DNA of 46,337 bases from a virus, in the IMG/VR virus record IMGVR_UViG_3300037475_000228, positions 1 through 46,337 of that record; one strand, 5' to 3'. Both the position numbers and the translations under genes were made by a program. The notes beneath the pieces were generated by a model. It had not been told where the DNA came from and made no database searches. It worked only from the letters and a program-made list of their open reading frames with translations. This document shows positions 22,820-30,543 of the stretch, piece by piece; within the stretch, counting starts at the first letter, position 1, and the number at the start of each line of letters is the position of its first letter.

Positions 22820-23213
22820 CTTGTTGTTCTCTTTCTTTTAGGTAATCTCGTAATATTCTTTCTTGCGTAAGATAAACCTTTTCAAGTTTATCTTGAAATC
22901 TTATAAGTTTTATTTCTGCCTCATAACCAGATGTGTTAAGTGGTAAATCTTGTGGTTTGGGAATCATATGAAGTACCGACATTACTTGTGAGTAAGTTAT
23001 TTCAAACATTGCGATATAATAATTAAGAAATGCGGCATTTCCTGAAAATTCAGATATGTATTCAGCTGTATCTTCCGGTGTCGGTATTCTTTGTTCTTTA
23101 CAAATCTGCGCATAACGTCGTGTTTGTTGTTTAAATTTAAGTAAATCTTTGTAATTATTGTCTAAGATTTTATTTAATGCTGAGTAATATTGCTCGTTGC
23201 GATCGTAAGCCAT
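22803..23213 (-). CDS. Hypothetical helical protein, 136 aa
   Basis: All-helical protein (YSALNKILDNNYKDLLKFKQQ; YEAEIKLIRFQDKLEKVYLTQE). GGAGAA lies upstream inside the end of the preceding small gene. No family is recognised. Confidence 0.55.
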   Translation of the reverse strand: MAYDRNEQYYSALNKILDNNYKDLLKFKQQTRRYAQICKEQRIPTPEDTAEYISEFSGNAAFLNYYIAMFEITYSQVMSVLHMIPKPQDLPLNTSGYEAEIKLIRFQDKLEKVYLTQERILRDYLKEREQQDGILS

Positions 23214-23214
23214 T

Positions 23215-23367
23215 TTATTCTCCTATTCCATAAATCTCACTATAACATTCTGGACCATAATACATTTCAGTCAATCGTATAGGTCCAAAATGATATGCTT
23301 CTTCTATTTCTTTTAATAATTGTACATGACGCTCAATTCTTTGTAAGGCTAGATCTTCATTAGTCAT
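23215..23367 (-). CDS. Small hypothetical protein, 50 aa
   Basis: Frame MTNEDLALQRIERHVQLLKE ... IYGIGE. It overlaps the upstream gene's stop by 8 bases and ends 1 base before the next ATG, with a ribosome site inside it. The tight fit in the operon supports it as a real gene. Confidence 0.55.
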   Translation of the reverse strand: MTNEDLALQRIERHVQLLKEIEEAYHFGPIRLTEMYYGPECYSEIYGIGE

Positions 23368-23536
23368 GGGAAGAACTGCCTTTTTGAATTTGTTTTAATA
23401 TGGATAGAAACTCTGATACTGAATTTAATGGCTCTTTGATGTCTTTAATATCGTAGTTTCTAATCTCATCTAAACAATTATTAATGAGGTAGATCAATAT
23501 TTCTGATTCACTAAATGTCTGATTATTAATGTTCAT
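23360..23536 (-). CDS. Small hypothetical protein, 58 aa
   Basis: First gene of the minus-strand operon, MNINNQTFSESEILIYLINN..., acidic and helical, with the ribosome site AAGGAAAAC. Its end overlaps the next start (ATGACTAA). No family is recognised. The promoter is probably in 23590-23640 (extended -10 TGTATATAAC on the minus strand). Confidence 0.55.
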   Translation of the reverse strand: MNINNQTFSESEILIYLINNCLDEIRNYDIKDIKEPLNSVSEFLSILKQIQKGSSSHD

Positions 23537-23568
23537 TTTTTGTTTTCCTTATCTTAAAAATTAACACC

Positions 23569-23587
23569 TGTAAGGTTCTTCCTTACA
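23569..23587. promoter_or_regulatory. Perfect hairpin/operator in divergent control region
   Basis: TGTAAGG (23569-23575), loop TTCTT, CCTTACA (23581-23587). It lies in the presumed 5' leader of the minus operon and in the divergent region shared with the packaging operon. It may be an operator or an RNA hairpin. Confidence 0.45.
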
Positions 23588-23666
23588 TGTTATATACATT
23601 GCACAAACATTTCACATTGTAAAGACATTTGTTTTGGAAAATTATTATTTTTCTTTAAAAAAACTC

Positions 23667-23696
23667 TTGTATTTTATTTTATTCTGTTTCTACAAT
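23667..23696 (+). promoter_or_regulatory. Promoter of the packaging and structural operon
   Basis: TTGTAT (23667-23672), an 18-base spacer, and TACAAT (23691-23696), 31 bases before the small-terminase ATG. It would drive the long rightward late operon. Confidence 0.55.
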
Positions 23697-23727
23697 ATAT
23701 GTAAGTAATTTTAAACAAAATAAAGTA

Positions 23728-24336
23728 ATGGCAGCAAAAAAGAAAAATGGACGTCCAAAAGGATCTTTAGGTAAAAAAAACCTAAAAGCAGCAAAGAAGA
23801 TATTGAAGAATAAAGAGATTAAAAGGGTTGAGAAAGACTTCGATAAAGATGACTCAATCGTGGCTCCTGTAAAGGTTTCCGAAATATCCGAAACAAACGG
23901 AAATGATAGGCCTCAGCGTGATGCAAGGGGAATGTTTCTTCCTGGAAATACATTAGGTACAGGTGCTCCTAAGAATCCTTATAGGAGAATCCTTAATAAG
24001 ATCAGTGAAGCTGAATTTACAGAAGTAAAAGAGGCAGTCCTTGATAAGGCTCGAAAAGGTGATCTATTAGCAGTCCAGATTTTATGTAAGTATCTCATGC
24101 CAGGTGTTCCGGAACCTGAAGCTCTGCAGGTAAAGCTTAAGACTAAGACGGTTAAGGAACTAGCAGAATCTATGGATGCTGTAATTGAACATATGAATGA
24201 AGGATTGATATCAGTATCTGGAGCTGATGGATATCTTAAGTGCCTAAGTCAAAAGAGAGACTTCATACAAGTAGCAATGTTAGAGACACGTCTAAATGAA
24301 CTAGATGGACGCGTGAAGTCCGTGGAGAAGAAGTAG
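23728..24336 (+). CDS. Probable terminase small subunit (FLPGN-motif protein)
   Basis: A 202-aa protein. The N-terminus is very basic (KKKNGRPKGSLGKKNLKAAKK). Residues about 66-86 read DARGMFLPGNTLGTGAPKN, the GxFLPGN-x-GxGxPKN motif common to small-terminase-like and DUF5681 phage proteins next to large terminases. A helical region follows, with a coiled-coil end. It would recognise the packaging site and feed DNA to the large subunit. Position four genes before terL supports it. Confidence 0.65.
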   Translation: MAAKKKNGRPKGSLGKKNLKAAKKILKNKEIKRVEKDFDKDDSIVAPVKVSEISETNGNDRPQRDARGMFLPGNTLGTGAPKNPYRRILNKISEAEFTEVKEAVLDKARKGDLLAVQILCKYLMPGVPEPEALQVKLKTKTVKELAESMDAVIEHMNEGLISVSGADGYLKCLSQKRDFIQVAMLETRLNELDGRVKSVEKK

Positions 24337-24422
24337 TGGGAGCAGTTCTAAAATCGATTATTTCCTTGTTCAAGAAAGAAGAAGAGGAAAAGGATGTGGA
24401 CAAAGAAAAGGAAGAATCATGA
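24336..24422 (+). CDS. Micro-ORF, 28 aa
   Basis: GTG at 24336 shares a base with the stop of the terminase small-subunit gene and encodes VGAVLKSIISLFKKEEEE-type peptide with an amphipathic helix and a charged tail. Its stop overlaps the next start (ATGATC). The packed arrangement suggests translation, but there is no homology. Confidence 0.35.
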   Translation: MGAVLKSIISLFKKEEEEKDVDKEKEES

Positions 24423-24505
24423 TCATAGCCTACATTAATCATGCCGATCCAAAACCTACATTAGTAATAGTTGAACCAGTGGAGAACTCAAACGATGATT
24501 CCTGA
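24419..24505 (+). CDS. Micro-ORF, 28 aa
   Basis: ATG at 24419 lies in the TCATGATC overlap with the previous frame; encodes MIIAYINHADPKPTLVIVE... and ends within the next gene's first codons. One of three overlapping small frames between the terminase genes. Confidence 0.35.
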   Translation: MIIAYINHADPKPTLVIVEPVENSNDDS

Positions 24506-24704
24506 TACCCCAGTCGATAAGAAATCTGTCATTGAACTGTTGTCTAAAACAGATCCGATCATTAAGCATGTTTGGGATCATTATACAGTGCAAGGAAAGT
24601 CTACACCTTTGAATGTTGGGGATGTTAATTACTTTTGGAAAAAGGTTAGTGAGTATTGCGCTGAGATCGATGAAACCAAGAAGAAGCTGATGACAAATAT
24701 TTAA
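24495..24704 (+). CDS. Small hypothetical protein, 69 aa
   Basis: The ATG at 24495 (GGAGAA about 10 bases upstream) is preferred to a TTG start at 24471. MIPDTPVDKKSVIELLSKTD is followed by VWDHYTVQGKSTPLNVGDVNYFWKKV. No family is recognised. It stops 11 bases before the next packaging-operon gene. Confidence 0.5.
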   Translation: MIPDTPVDKKSVIELLSKTDPIIKHVWDHYTVQGKSTPLNVGDVNYFWKKVSEYCAEIDETKKKLMTNI

Positions 24705-24715
24705 GAGGACAACCA

Positions 24716-24994
24716 ATGAAATCAACTAAAGAGAATGAAGCCAAAGTAAGTACTGATGATGCGGCTATGAGAGTACATGCATTAAAACTTGCGCAAGAGC
24801 TCGTGTTACCAACCTTTCATAAGGTATTTAACATTGGAAAAGTAGATGTGGAATTGAATGTAGTGAAGCAACTCTATGAGTTTGCTGAATACAACTATCG
24901 GTTCCTTATGAAGAAAGATTTAGAGATAGAGTACAAATCGAACCGTGAGAAGATCAGCGCTCAATTTAGTGAAGCAAATAGAAAGTTTAGATAA
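24716..24994 (+). CDS. Small hypothetical protein of the terminase operon, 92 aa
   Basis: Helical protein (RVHALKLAQELVLPTFHKVFNIGK; LNVVKQLYEFAEYNYRFLMKK) with the ribosome site AAGAGGACAACC. Its last 50 bases are overlapped by the large-terminase frame. No family is recognised; it may be a terminase accessory. Confidence 0.55.
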   Translation: MKSTKENEAKVSTDDAAMRVHALKLAQELVLPTFHKVFNIGKVDVELNVVKQLYEFAEYNYRFLMKKDLEIEYKSNREKISAQFSEANRKFR

Positions 24995-26672
24995 TTCATT
25001 AGATAAACTCATTGGACTTCGATTAACACCAGACCAGGAAAAAGAACGATGGCTCTGTGAGAATTCTTTTTACCTATTCGTAGAAAAAGCATGGCCTGTC
25101 ATTGAAGGAGGTAAGCCTTTCATTCCCGGATGGCATGTACAAGCTATTTGTGAACATATGGAGGCCTTATACAAATTAGAGATCACGCGTCTGATTATTA
25201 ACATTCCTCCGCGTATGGGAAAGAGTAATCTGTGTTCTGTCCTCTTTGTCGCATGGGTTTGGGCAAAAGATCCTTCATTAAGCTTTTTGTATTCATCTTA
25301 TGCAAACTCATTATCAGTTAGGGATAGTGTTAAGTGTCGTCGTTTAATCCAATCGGATTGGTATCAATCATTATGGGCAGATAAGTTCTCCTTGATGAGT
25401 GATGTGAATAACAAATTACGTTTTGATAATGATTATAGTGGTTATCGCATTGCTTCTTCTGTAGGAGGAACTAACACAGGGCTTGGAGCACATTTTGAGA
25501 TTTCCGATGACCCTAATAGTGTTAATGAATCTGAAAGTGAAGTCATTAGAGAATCAACAAATGAATGGCATGACTTTGTGATGTCCACGCGTTATGCAGG
25601 CACGATGAGTCAGTTTAGAAGGTTGGTCGTGCAGCAACGTACGCATATGCAAGATGTATCGGGCAATATCTTAAGCAAGGATTCCAGATGGATTCATTTA
25701 TGTTTGCCAATGGAATTTGAAAAGACTAATCGCTGCAAAACAATTCCACTTCGTACCTCTAATGGAAAAGTATGGAGAGATCCTCGCACTAAAGAAGGAG
25801 AACTTTTATGGCCAGCAGGTATCAATGCGCAACAGCTTTATGACTTGAAGAACAAGGACTTTAGAGGAGATCCTTATCGTATTGCTGGGCAGTTACAGCA
25901 ACGTCCTTCTCCAGCTGAAGGAGGGATTATTCAATCCAGTTGGTATCAATTATGGAAAGAGAATGATCTCCCTCAGTTTGAATATGTTCTTCAAAGTTGG
26001 GATACGGCAATGGCTGGCGAGAGTAAGAACAAATCTAAAAATGCCAGTATATGTTATAGCGCTTGTACGACATGGGGAATCTTTAGCGATAAGAATGATG
26101 TGAAAAACATTATGTTGCTCAGCATTTACAAAGGGAAGATTGAATATCCTGACTTAAAGAAGATGGCATTGCGTTTAGCGCATAATTGGTATGACACTGA
26201 TTTTGATTATCCTATCACACAAGGATATCCTTCTGAAAAATCTCCTTATTCTCCTGATTTAGTCCTTATTGAATCTAAGGTTAGTGGATATACATTGGCT
26301 TCTGATTTGATGCGTACGACCATTCCTATAATGCGTTTTAATCCTAATACCGTTGGCAATAAAGAAACCAGGGCAAAGCGAGTTACTGACCTTATCGAAA
26401 ATGGAAGGGTATGGCTGCCTTGCGATCCTCCTTCTTTCTATCCTAATGAGTATTCACAACTATTAATCAAAGATTCTATTTTGTTTCCAAATAATGAAAG
26501 TAATGATACAATAGATTCTATGTCTCAAGCATTTATTCGTTTAAAACAAACTGGTTGGGTATTTCATTCTGAGGATTATAATCCCCCTCAAGAATTTGAT
26601 TGGAGTCGTTATGGTAGTGAGAATTACAGAGCAAATGTAGCGAAAAGAATGAGGGATGAGAGGAATTTCTAA
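24945..26672 (+). CDS. terL: Terminase large subunit
   Basis: A 575-aa packaging motor. The Walker A variant NIPPRMGKS is at residues 86-94, the Walker B segment HFEISDDP at 183-190, and the coupling motif VVQQRTHMQDVSG near 228-240. The nuclease domain has acidic residues in QSWDTA (Asp353), LIESKVSG (Glu443) and NDTIDSMSQA (Asp521, Asp524). It drives ATP-powered DNA packaging through the portal and cuts concatemers. The GTG start at 24945 overlaps the preceding gene by 50 bases; a second GTG at 24969 is an alternative. It ends directly before the portal start. Confidence 0.95.
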   Translation: MRRSALNLVKQIESLDNSLDKLIGLRLTPDQEKERWLCENSFYLFVEKAWPVIEGGKPFIPGWHVQAICEHMEALYKLEITRLIINIPPRMGKSNLCSVLFVAWVWAKDPSLSFLYSSYANSLSVRDSVKCRRLIQSDWYQSLWADKFSLMSDVNNKLRFDNDYSGYRIASSVGGTNTGLGAHFEISDDPNSVNESESEVIRESTNEWHDFVMSTRYAGTMSQFRRLVVQQRTHMQDVSGNILSKDSRWIHLCLPMEFEKTNRCKTIPLRTSNGKVWRDPRTKEGELLWPAGINAQQLYDLKNKDFRGDPYRIAGQLQQRPSPAEGGIIQSSWYQLWKENDLPQFEYVLQSWDTAMAGESKNKSKNASICYSACTTWGIFSDKNDVKNIMLLSIYKGKIEYPDLKKMALRLAHNWYDTDFDYPITQGYPSEKSPYSPDLVLIESKVSGYTLASDLMRTTIPIMRFNPNTVGNKETRAKRVTDLIENGRVWLPCDPPSFYPNEYSQLLIKDSILFPNNESNDTIDSMSQAFIRLKQTGWVFHSEDYNPPQEFDWSRYGSENYRANVAKRMRDERNF

Positions 26673-29213
26673 ATGAGGTCTAAGAACAAGCGCCAAGAAC
26701 CTATAGACATGGTTCAACCAAGACATTCCTCTGAAATAGTTCAGCCAATGTTTAATGCGGATTTTGATGCTAACGATGCTCTTCCTCGTGAACTTCCTAT
26801 GGACGGATATCTAGATAGTAATGGCGTTAGACACTTTCCTGATGGCAGTAAAGTTATTGGGGAATCTCCTCAAGAAGAAATCGCAGGCGATAATATTCCA
26901 GATGAGCATTATGCGAATTTAGCAGAGTTCTTAGACGAGCAAACATTATTAGAAATTGGTAATCATCTACAAAGATGCATTGAAGAAGATATAGAAAGTC
27001 AGCAGCAATATTTTCAAGCAGTTGCTGATATTATCAATTTATTAGGAATTAAATCTGTAGAAAGTCTATCTGAAGATTCAGAAGGTGAACCTACTGTTAA
27101 CTCATCAGCTTTGTTTGAAACATTATTGGATTATGTTGCAACCATTATGGCAAGCATTTTTCCATCTAAGGGTCCAGTAAGTACTGTTATTTATGGCGAC
27201 TCATCTCCTGAATTAGAAGATATTTCTTATCGTAAATCTCAATGGTTTAACTATTATTTGCAACAAGTTGATAAGGGATTTGATAAAGAGTTAAAACGTG
27301 CCGTTGTATGGTCTGTGATAACGGGATCTATTTATTGCAAGGTTTTCATTGATGAAGTTCTTGGTCGTCCTACCATGAGAATGCTGAATGTTGAAGATTA
27401 TATCGTTAATAGGGATGTGTCGTCCCATCTTTCAGCTAATCGCAAAACTTGGATTCGCCGGATGGATCAGCGCGAATTAGATCTGCGTAAGCTTAGTAAA
27501 TATTATCGTGATATTGAGATCCTGCCATCCAGTTATGATGGAGAAGGTGAAAATGTCATTAAGGATCAGCTAGATGAAATTAGTGGTTATGACCCTATAA
27601 AATCTATGATGAGTGCTGACAATATTAGATATGAGATATATGAAACTGATGTGGATTATTATATCAAAGAAGATCCCCAAAATGATGGTTTAAAGATTGC
27701 GTTGCCTTATCTGATTAGTTTGGATGGAAAGTCCGGGCGTATCTTACGCATTGAAAGAAATTGGAAAAAGGGAGATTTCTTAAAGAAGAACAATGAATCA
27801 ATCTTTAACTTTTCATTGCTACCTTCCTTAGATGGAGAGGGTTATGGATTAACTCAATGTTCTGGATCTTTAGCTCAAGCGGCAACTGTTATTACGCGTC
27901 AGTTATTAAAAGCAGGTTTGTATTCAAACTTCCCAGGTGGTGTATATCAAGCTGGGATGAGACTGGAAAACAATACGTTACGTCCAATGCCTGGAGAATT
28001 TCTGCCTGTCCAAACTGGTGGTATTCCTATCCAGCAAGCCATTCAAGCGCTTCCTTACAAAGAACCGAGTCCAGCATTAAATGATTTAAAGAATCAGATT
28101 GAAGATAGCATTAGAAAGCCGTCTGCTATCATTAATCAAAAAGTATCTGAGATGGCCCCGCGTGCTCCTGTTGGAACAGTTCTTGCTATGTTGGAGAGTC
28201 TTCAAAAGGTTCCTAACTTTGTGATCCAGGGATACCATAAATCATTTCAGAATATGCTGGAGTTGTTTGATAAATGCTTTGCTGAGTGGCTTCCGGAAAA
28301 TCAACCATATCCATTCATGGTTCCAGGTGGTAGTCACGTTATTATGAAATCTGATTTCAATAATAACATTCGTGTTATTCCGGCATCCGATCCCAGTTTG
28401 CAAAACTCTACTTATAGATTTATGAGAGCTGAGATTATCTTAAATAATGCTCGTCAAGGTGCGGACATTCATGACATGAGATATGCCAATGAATTATTTT
28501 ATCGCAATCTTAATATTACAGATGAAGAGATACATAAATTATTACCCGCTCCTAAAGAAGAGACTCCTGTTCTTCCATTAGATCCTATTACAGAGAATCA
28601 AAATATTTTAACAGGAAAACCTGTAAAAGCTGGAATAGATCAAGATCATGATGCGCATATGATGGTCCATAATTCATTACAAGAAAATCCTGTAGCTGCT
28701 CAAGATCAAAATGTAATAGCGGCGATGCAAGCGCATGTTAAAGAGCATGCGGCCTTAAAGCTACTGATTGAGATGCAAGCCAAAATTGGTTTTCAAATGC
28801 CAGAAGATCCATCAAAAGTTCCTATTGCTCTTCAAAATCAAATCGCTGTTCTTTCAGCTCAACAGTTAATGCAACAACAGCAGGAACAACAACAGCAGAC
28901 ACCTCCAGATCCTCAATTGATATCTGCTCAAGCTCTTATGGAAGATGTCCAGGTAAAGAAATTGCAAACAGAAATGCGCGCTGAGATAGATAAGTTGAAG
29001 CTAACTTTAGAACAGCAAAGTCTACAATTAGAGGAACGACGTTTGGAAATTGATTATGAGAAAATGATGATGGATAGCGAAAACAAAGCAAAAGAATTGC
29101 AGATAAAGTTTTTGGCTGCTGAAGGGAAACAATCGTTAGATGAAAGAAAAGTAGATATTGATCTTTTACAGAACAGCCAAGTAGAAAACATAATTCATCA
29201 AAATACAATATAA
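26673..29213 (+). CDS. Portal protein
   Basis: This 846-aa protein immediately follows the large terminase. Residues about 130-560 show the portal core: a stretch of alternating helices with SQWFNYYLQQVDKGFDKELKRAVVW, IRRMDQRELDLRKLSKYYRD, GYGLTQCSGSLAQAATVITRQLLKAG, then the long SDSPAL-type clip/wing region. The C-terminus has a Gln-rich linker (QQLMQQQQEQQQQTPPD, about 730-745) and a long coiled coil (about 760-835), like the barrel of P22-type portals. It forms the twelve-part ring through which DNA enters and leaves. Confidence 0.85.
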   Translation: MRSKNKRQEPIDMVQPRHSSEIVQPMFNADFDANDALPRELPMDGYLDSNGVRHFPDGSKVIGESPQEEIAGDNIPDEHYANLAEFLDEQTLLEIGNHLQRCIEEDIESQQQYFQAVADIINLLGIKSVESLSEDSEGEPTVNSSALFETLLDYVATIMASIFPSKGPVSTVIYGDSSPELEDISYRKSQWFNYYLQQVDKGFDKELKRAVVWSVITGSIYCKVFIDEVLGRPTMRMLNVEDYIVNRDVSSHLSANRKTWIRRMDQRELDLRKLSKYYRDIEILPSSYDGEGENVIKDQLDEISGYDPIKSMMSADNIRYEIYETDVDYYIKEDPQNDGLKIALPYLISLDGKSGRILRIERNWKKGDFLKKNNESIFNFSLLPSLDGEGYGLTQCSGSLAQAATVITRQLLKAGLYSNFPGGVYQAGMRLENNTLRPMPGEFLPVQTGGIPIQQAIQALPYKEPSPALNDLKNQIEDSIRKPSAIINQKVSEMAPRAPVGTVLAMLESLQKVPNFVIQGYHKSFQNMLELFDKCFAEWLPENQPYPFMVPGGSHVIMKSDFNNNIRVIPASDPSLQNSTYRFMRAEIILNNARQGADIHDMRYANELFYRNLNITDEEIHKLLPAPKEETPVLPLDPITENQNILTGKPVKAGIDQDHDAHMMVHNSLQENPVAAQDQNVIAAMQAHVKEHAALKLLIEMQAKIGFQMPEDPSKVPIALQNQIAVLSAQQLMQQQQEQQQQTPPDPQLISAQALMEDVQVKKLQTEMRAEIDKLKLTLEQQSLQLEERRLEIDYEKMMMDSENKAKELQIKFLAAEGKQSLDERKVDIDLLQNSQVENIIHQNTI

Positions 29214-29242
29214 ATATTTATAAAATATTAAATAGTTGATAC

Positions 29243-29290
29243 AATGTAAATGGTTGGTTATTTTTTTGATTTTTAATAACCAACTACATT
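29243..29290 (+). terminator. Strong hairpin downstream of the portal gene
   Basis: GTTGGTTATT (29253-29262) pairs perfectly with AATAACCAAC (29275-29284); the flanking AATGTA (29243-29248) pairs with TACATT (29285-29290). The loop is T-rich but no U-run follows. It may act as an attenuator or a processing/stability hairpin that separates the portal from the next genes. Confidence 0.45.
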
Positions 29291-29320
29291 ATTAATACTT
29301 AACGTTAAGGAAATTTGGTT

Positions 29321-29773
29321 ATGACAAGTCAACATGGAAGTAGTGATTTTAGAAGTAGAATCTCTAAAGGAGCGAGGGAAAGTGGTCGGCCACATTCTCT
29401 TAAAAGAGCAGCAGGAGGACCCATAGATTCATTTAAAACTGGTGGGCAAATAAAGCATTTCTATAATGGTGGTTTTAATGGATTTATGAAGGATTTTGGC
29501 GATGGCTTTGTAAAAGGATTTGGTGGAACTATGAAAGTCTTAGGTCCACTTCTTCCAATGCTTTTAAAAAAAGGTGGGTCTGTATCGCGTCGTGCTATGG
29601 GAGGTCCAATGGGTGAATTTCAGAAGTGGGGACTGAAAACAGCTCAGGATCCACTCTATAAAAAAATGAGGCTCGGTGCTGGTCTCCTTATGAATAAAGG
29701 TGGTCGCATTTCTAAAAAAGCTGCAGGTGGAGTTGGAAAAATCCGCCATGGGCAAATGAAGGGACCAAAATAA
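29321..29773 (+). CDS. GG-motif virion protein, 150 aa
   Basis: The ATG at 29321 follows AAGGAAA. The basic, glycine-rich protein repeats the signature: AAGGPIDSFKTGGQI (30-44), KKGGSVSRRAMGGPM, and NKGGRISKKAAGG; the first GG is at residues 32-33. A hydrophobic Gly-rich stretch (GGTMKVLGPLLPMLL) lies between. The same signature appears in the virion-module proteins at 36880 and 45907 and in the accessory protein at 8732. It sits in the head operon and may be a minor head, ejected or maturation protein. Function unknown. Confidence 0.6.
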   Translation: MTSQHGSSDFRSRISKGARESGRPHSLKRAAGGPIDSFKTGGQIKHFYNGGFNGFMKDFGDGFVKGFGGTMKVLGPLLPMLLKKGGSVSRRAMGGPMGEFQKWGLKTAQDPLYKKMRLGAGLLMNKGGRISKKAAGGVGKIRHGQMKGPK

Positions 29774-29779
29774 GAAGTA

Positions 29780-29816
29780 TCCAACGATGGATTATTTGGA
29801 AAGTAATATCGTTGGA
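29780..29816. repeat. Inverted repeat (9 bp) after the GG-motif gene
   Basis: TCCAACGAT (29780-29788) and ATCGTTGGA (29808-29816) form a perfect 9-bp stem; ATTA and TAAT inside extend it past a two-base bulge. No U-run follows directly. With the hairpin at 29243 it brackets the GG-motif gene. Confidence 0.5.
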
Positions 29817-29920
29817 CTATTAATATTTAAAAAAAAATAGAAATAAGTCAAATTATATATAGACATGTGTAATTATTGTTTATAAAATATTTATATACAT
29901 ATTTTAGGAAAGTAATAATT

Positions 29921-30157
29921 ATGGATTCACAAGCATTCGCAAGTCATTTAGCAGGAATTATTTCCACGAAGATATCAGAGTTAGATCACAATATATTAAA
30001 TGGGACAGTTCAAGATTATCAAAAAGCTGTAGGTATTCGTGATGCTTTCAAAAACGTAGTTGATGGAATTCCAACTATTCATTCTGAGTTTATTAATAAA
30101 AGGAATCAGCCATGTACTTCTTTTACACCTTCTGCTGTTTTCGATGAGGAAAAATAA
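29921..30157 (+). CDS. Small hypothetical head-operon protein, 78 aa
   Basis: The ATG at 29921 follows TTAGGAAAG; upstream in-frame starts are in the AT-rich leader. MDSQAFASHLAGIISTKISELDHNIL is followed by ten polar residues and helix. Its end overlaps the GroES-like start by one base (TAATG). It may be a head-related accessory. No family is recognised. Confidence 0.55.
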   Translation: MDSQAFASHLAGIISTKISELDHNILNGTVQDYQKAVGIRDAFKNVVDGIPTIHSEFINKRNQPCTSFTPSAVFDEEK

Positions 30158-30543
30158 TGACCTCACAAAATCTCTCGTTAGCAAAAGAAGAATGTGGTCT
30201 TGATCCTATATTAAAAGCTTATCGTATCCTGGTAAGGGCACCCATTATAAAAGATAAAACAAACGGGGGAGTTATCTTACCAAGCGAATATAGAGAAGAA
30301 ACTACAAAAAAAGCTGCTGTGGGTAAAATCCTTAAAATAGGTCCGTTATCTTTTGTTGGTGAAAAAGCAAAGCATTACAAAACTGAAGTTGGCAAATGGA
30401 TATTGTATTCAAGAATGGAAAGAGAGCCTGCTTATTCAATTAAAGAAGGAGTTGTCTGTTATTACGTTAATGACGATCGTATTCATTCTGAACTTAGTGA
30501 TGAAGATGCACAAGCAATATTAGATGATTTGAGAGGTTACTGA
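30157..30543 (+). CDS. GroES/Cpn10-like co-chaperonin
   Basis: The 128-aa protein has the Cpn10 fold order: YRILVRAPIIKDKTNGGVILPSE (the mobile loop region around KTNGG), AAVGKILKIG, VGKWILYSRM, and VVCYYVNDDRIHSEL (the final strand before the C-terminus). It carries extra N- and C-terminal extensions. In phage T4 gp31, a phage GroES, partners host GroEL to fold the capsid protein (established). Its position next to scaffold and coat genes supports that role here. Coupled to its neighbours (start overlap; ATGA at the end). Confidence 0.75.
   Translation: MTSQNLSLAKEECGLDPILKAYRILVRAPIIKDKTNGGVILPSEYREETTKKAAVGKILKIGPLSFVGEKAKHYKTEVGKWILYSRMEREPAYSIKEGVVCYYVNDDRIHSELSDEDAQAILDDLRGY

Noticed and set aside
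7410-29250. ACAATGT/ACATTGT heptamer seen in several promoter regions (7415, 11735, 17938, 23616, 29242)
   Set aside because: The same heptamer also occurs inside genes (for example near 9167, 21317, 21911, 33183, 35945) at about the rate expected for such an AT-rich word.
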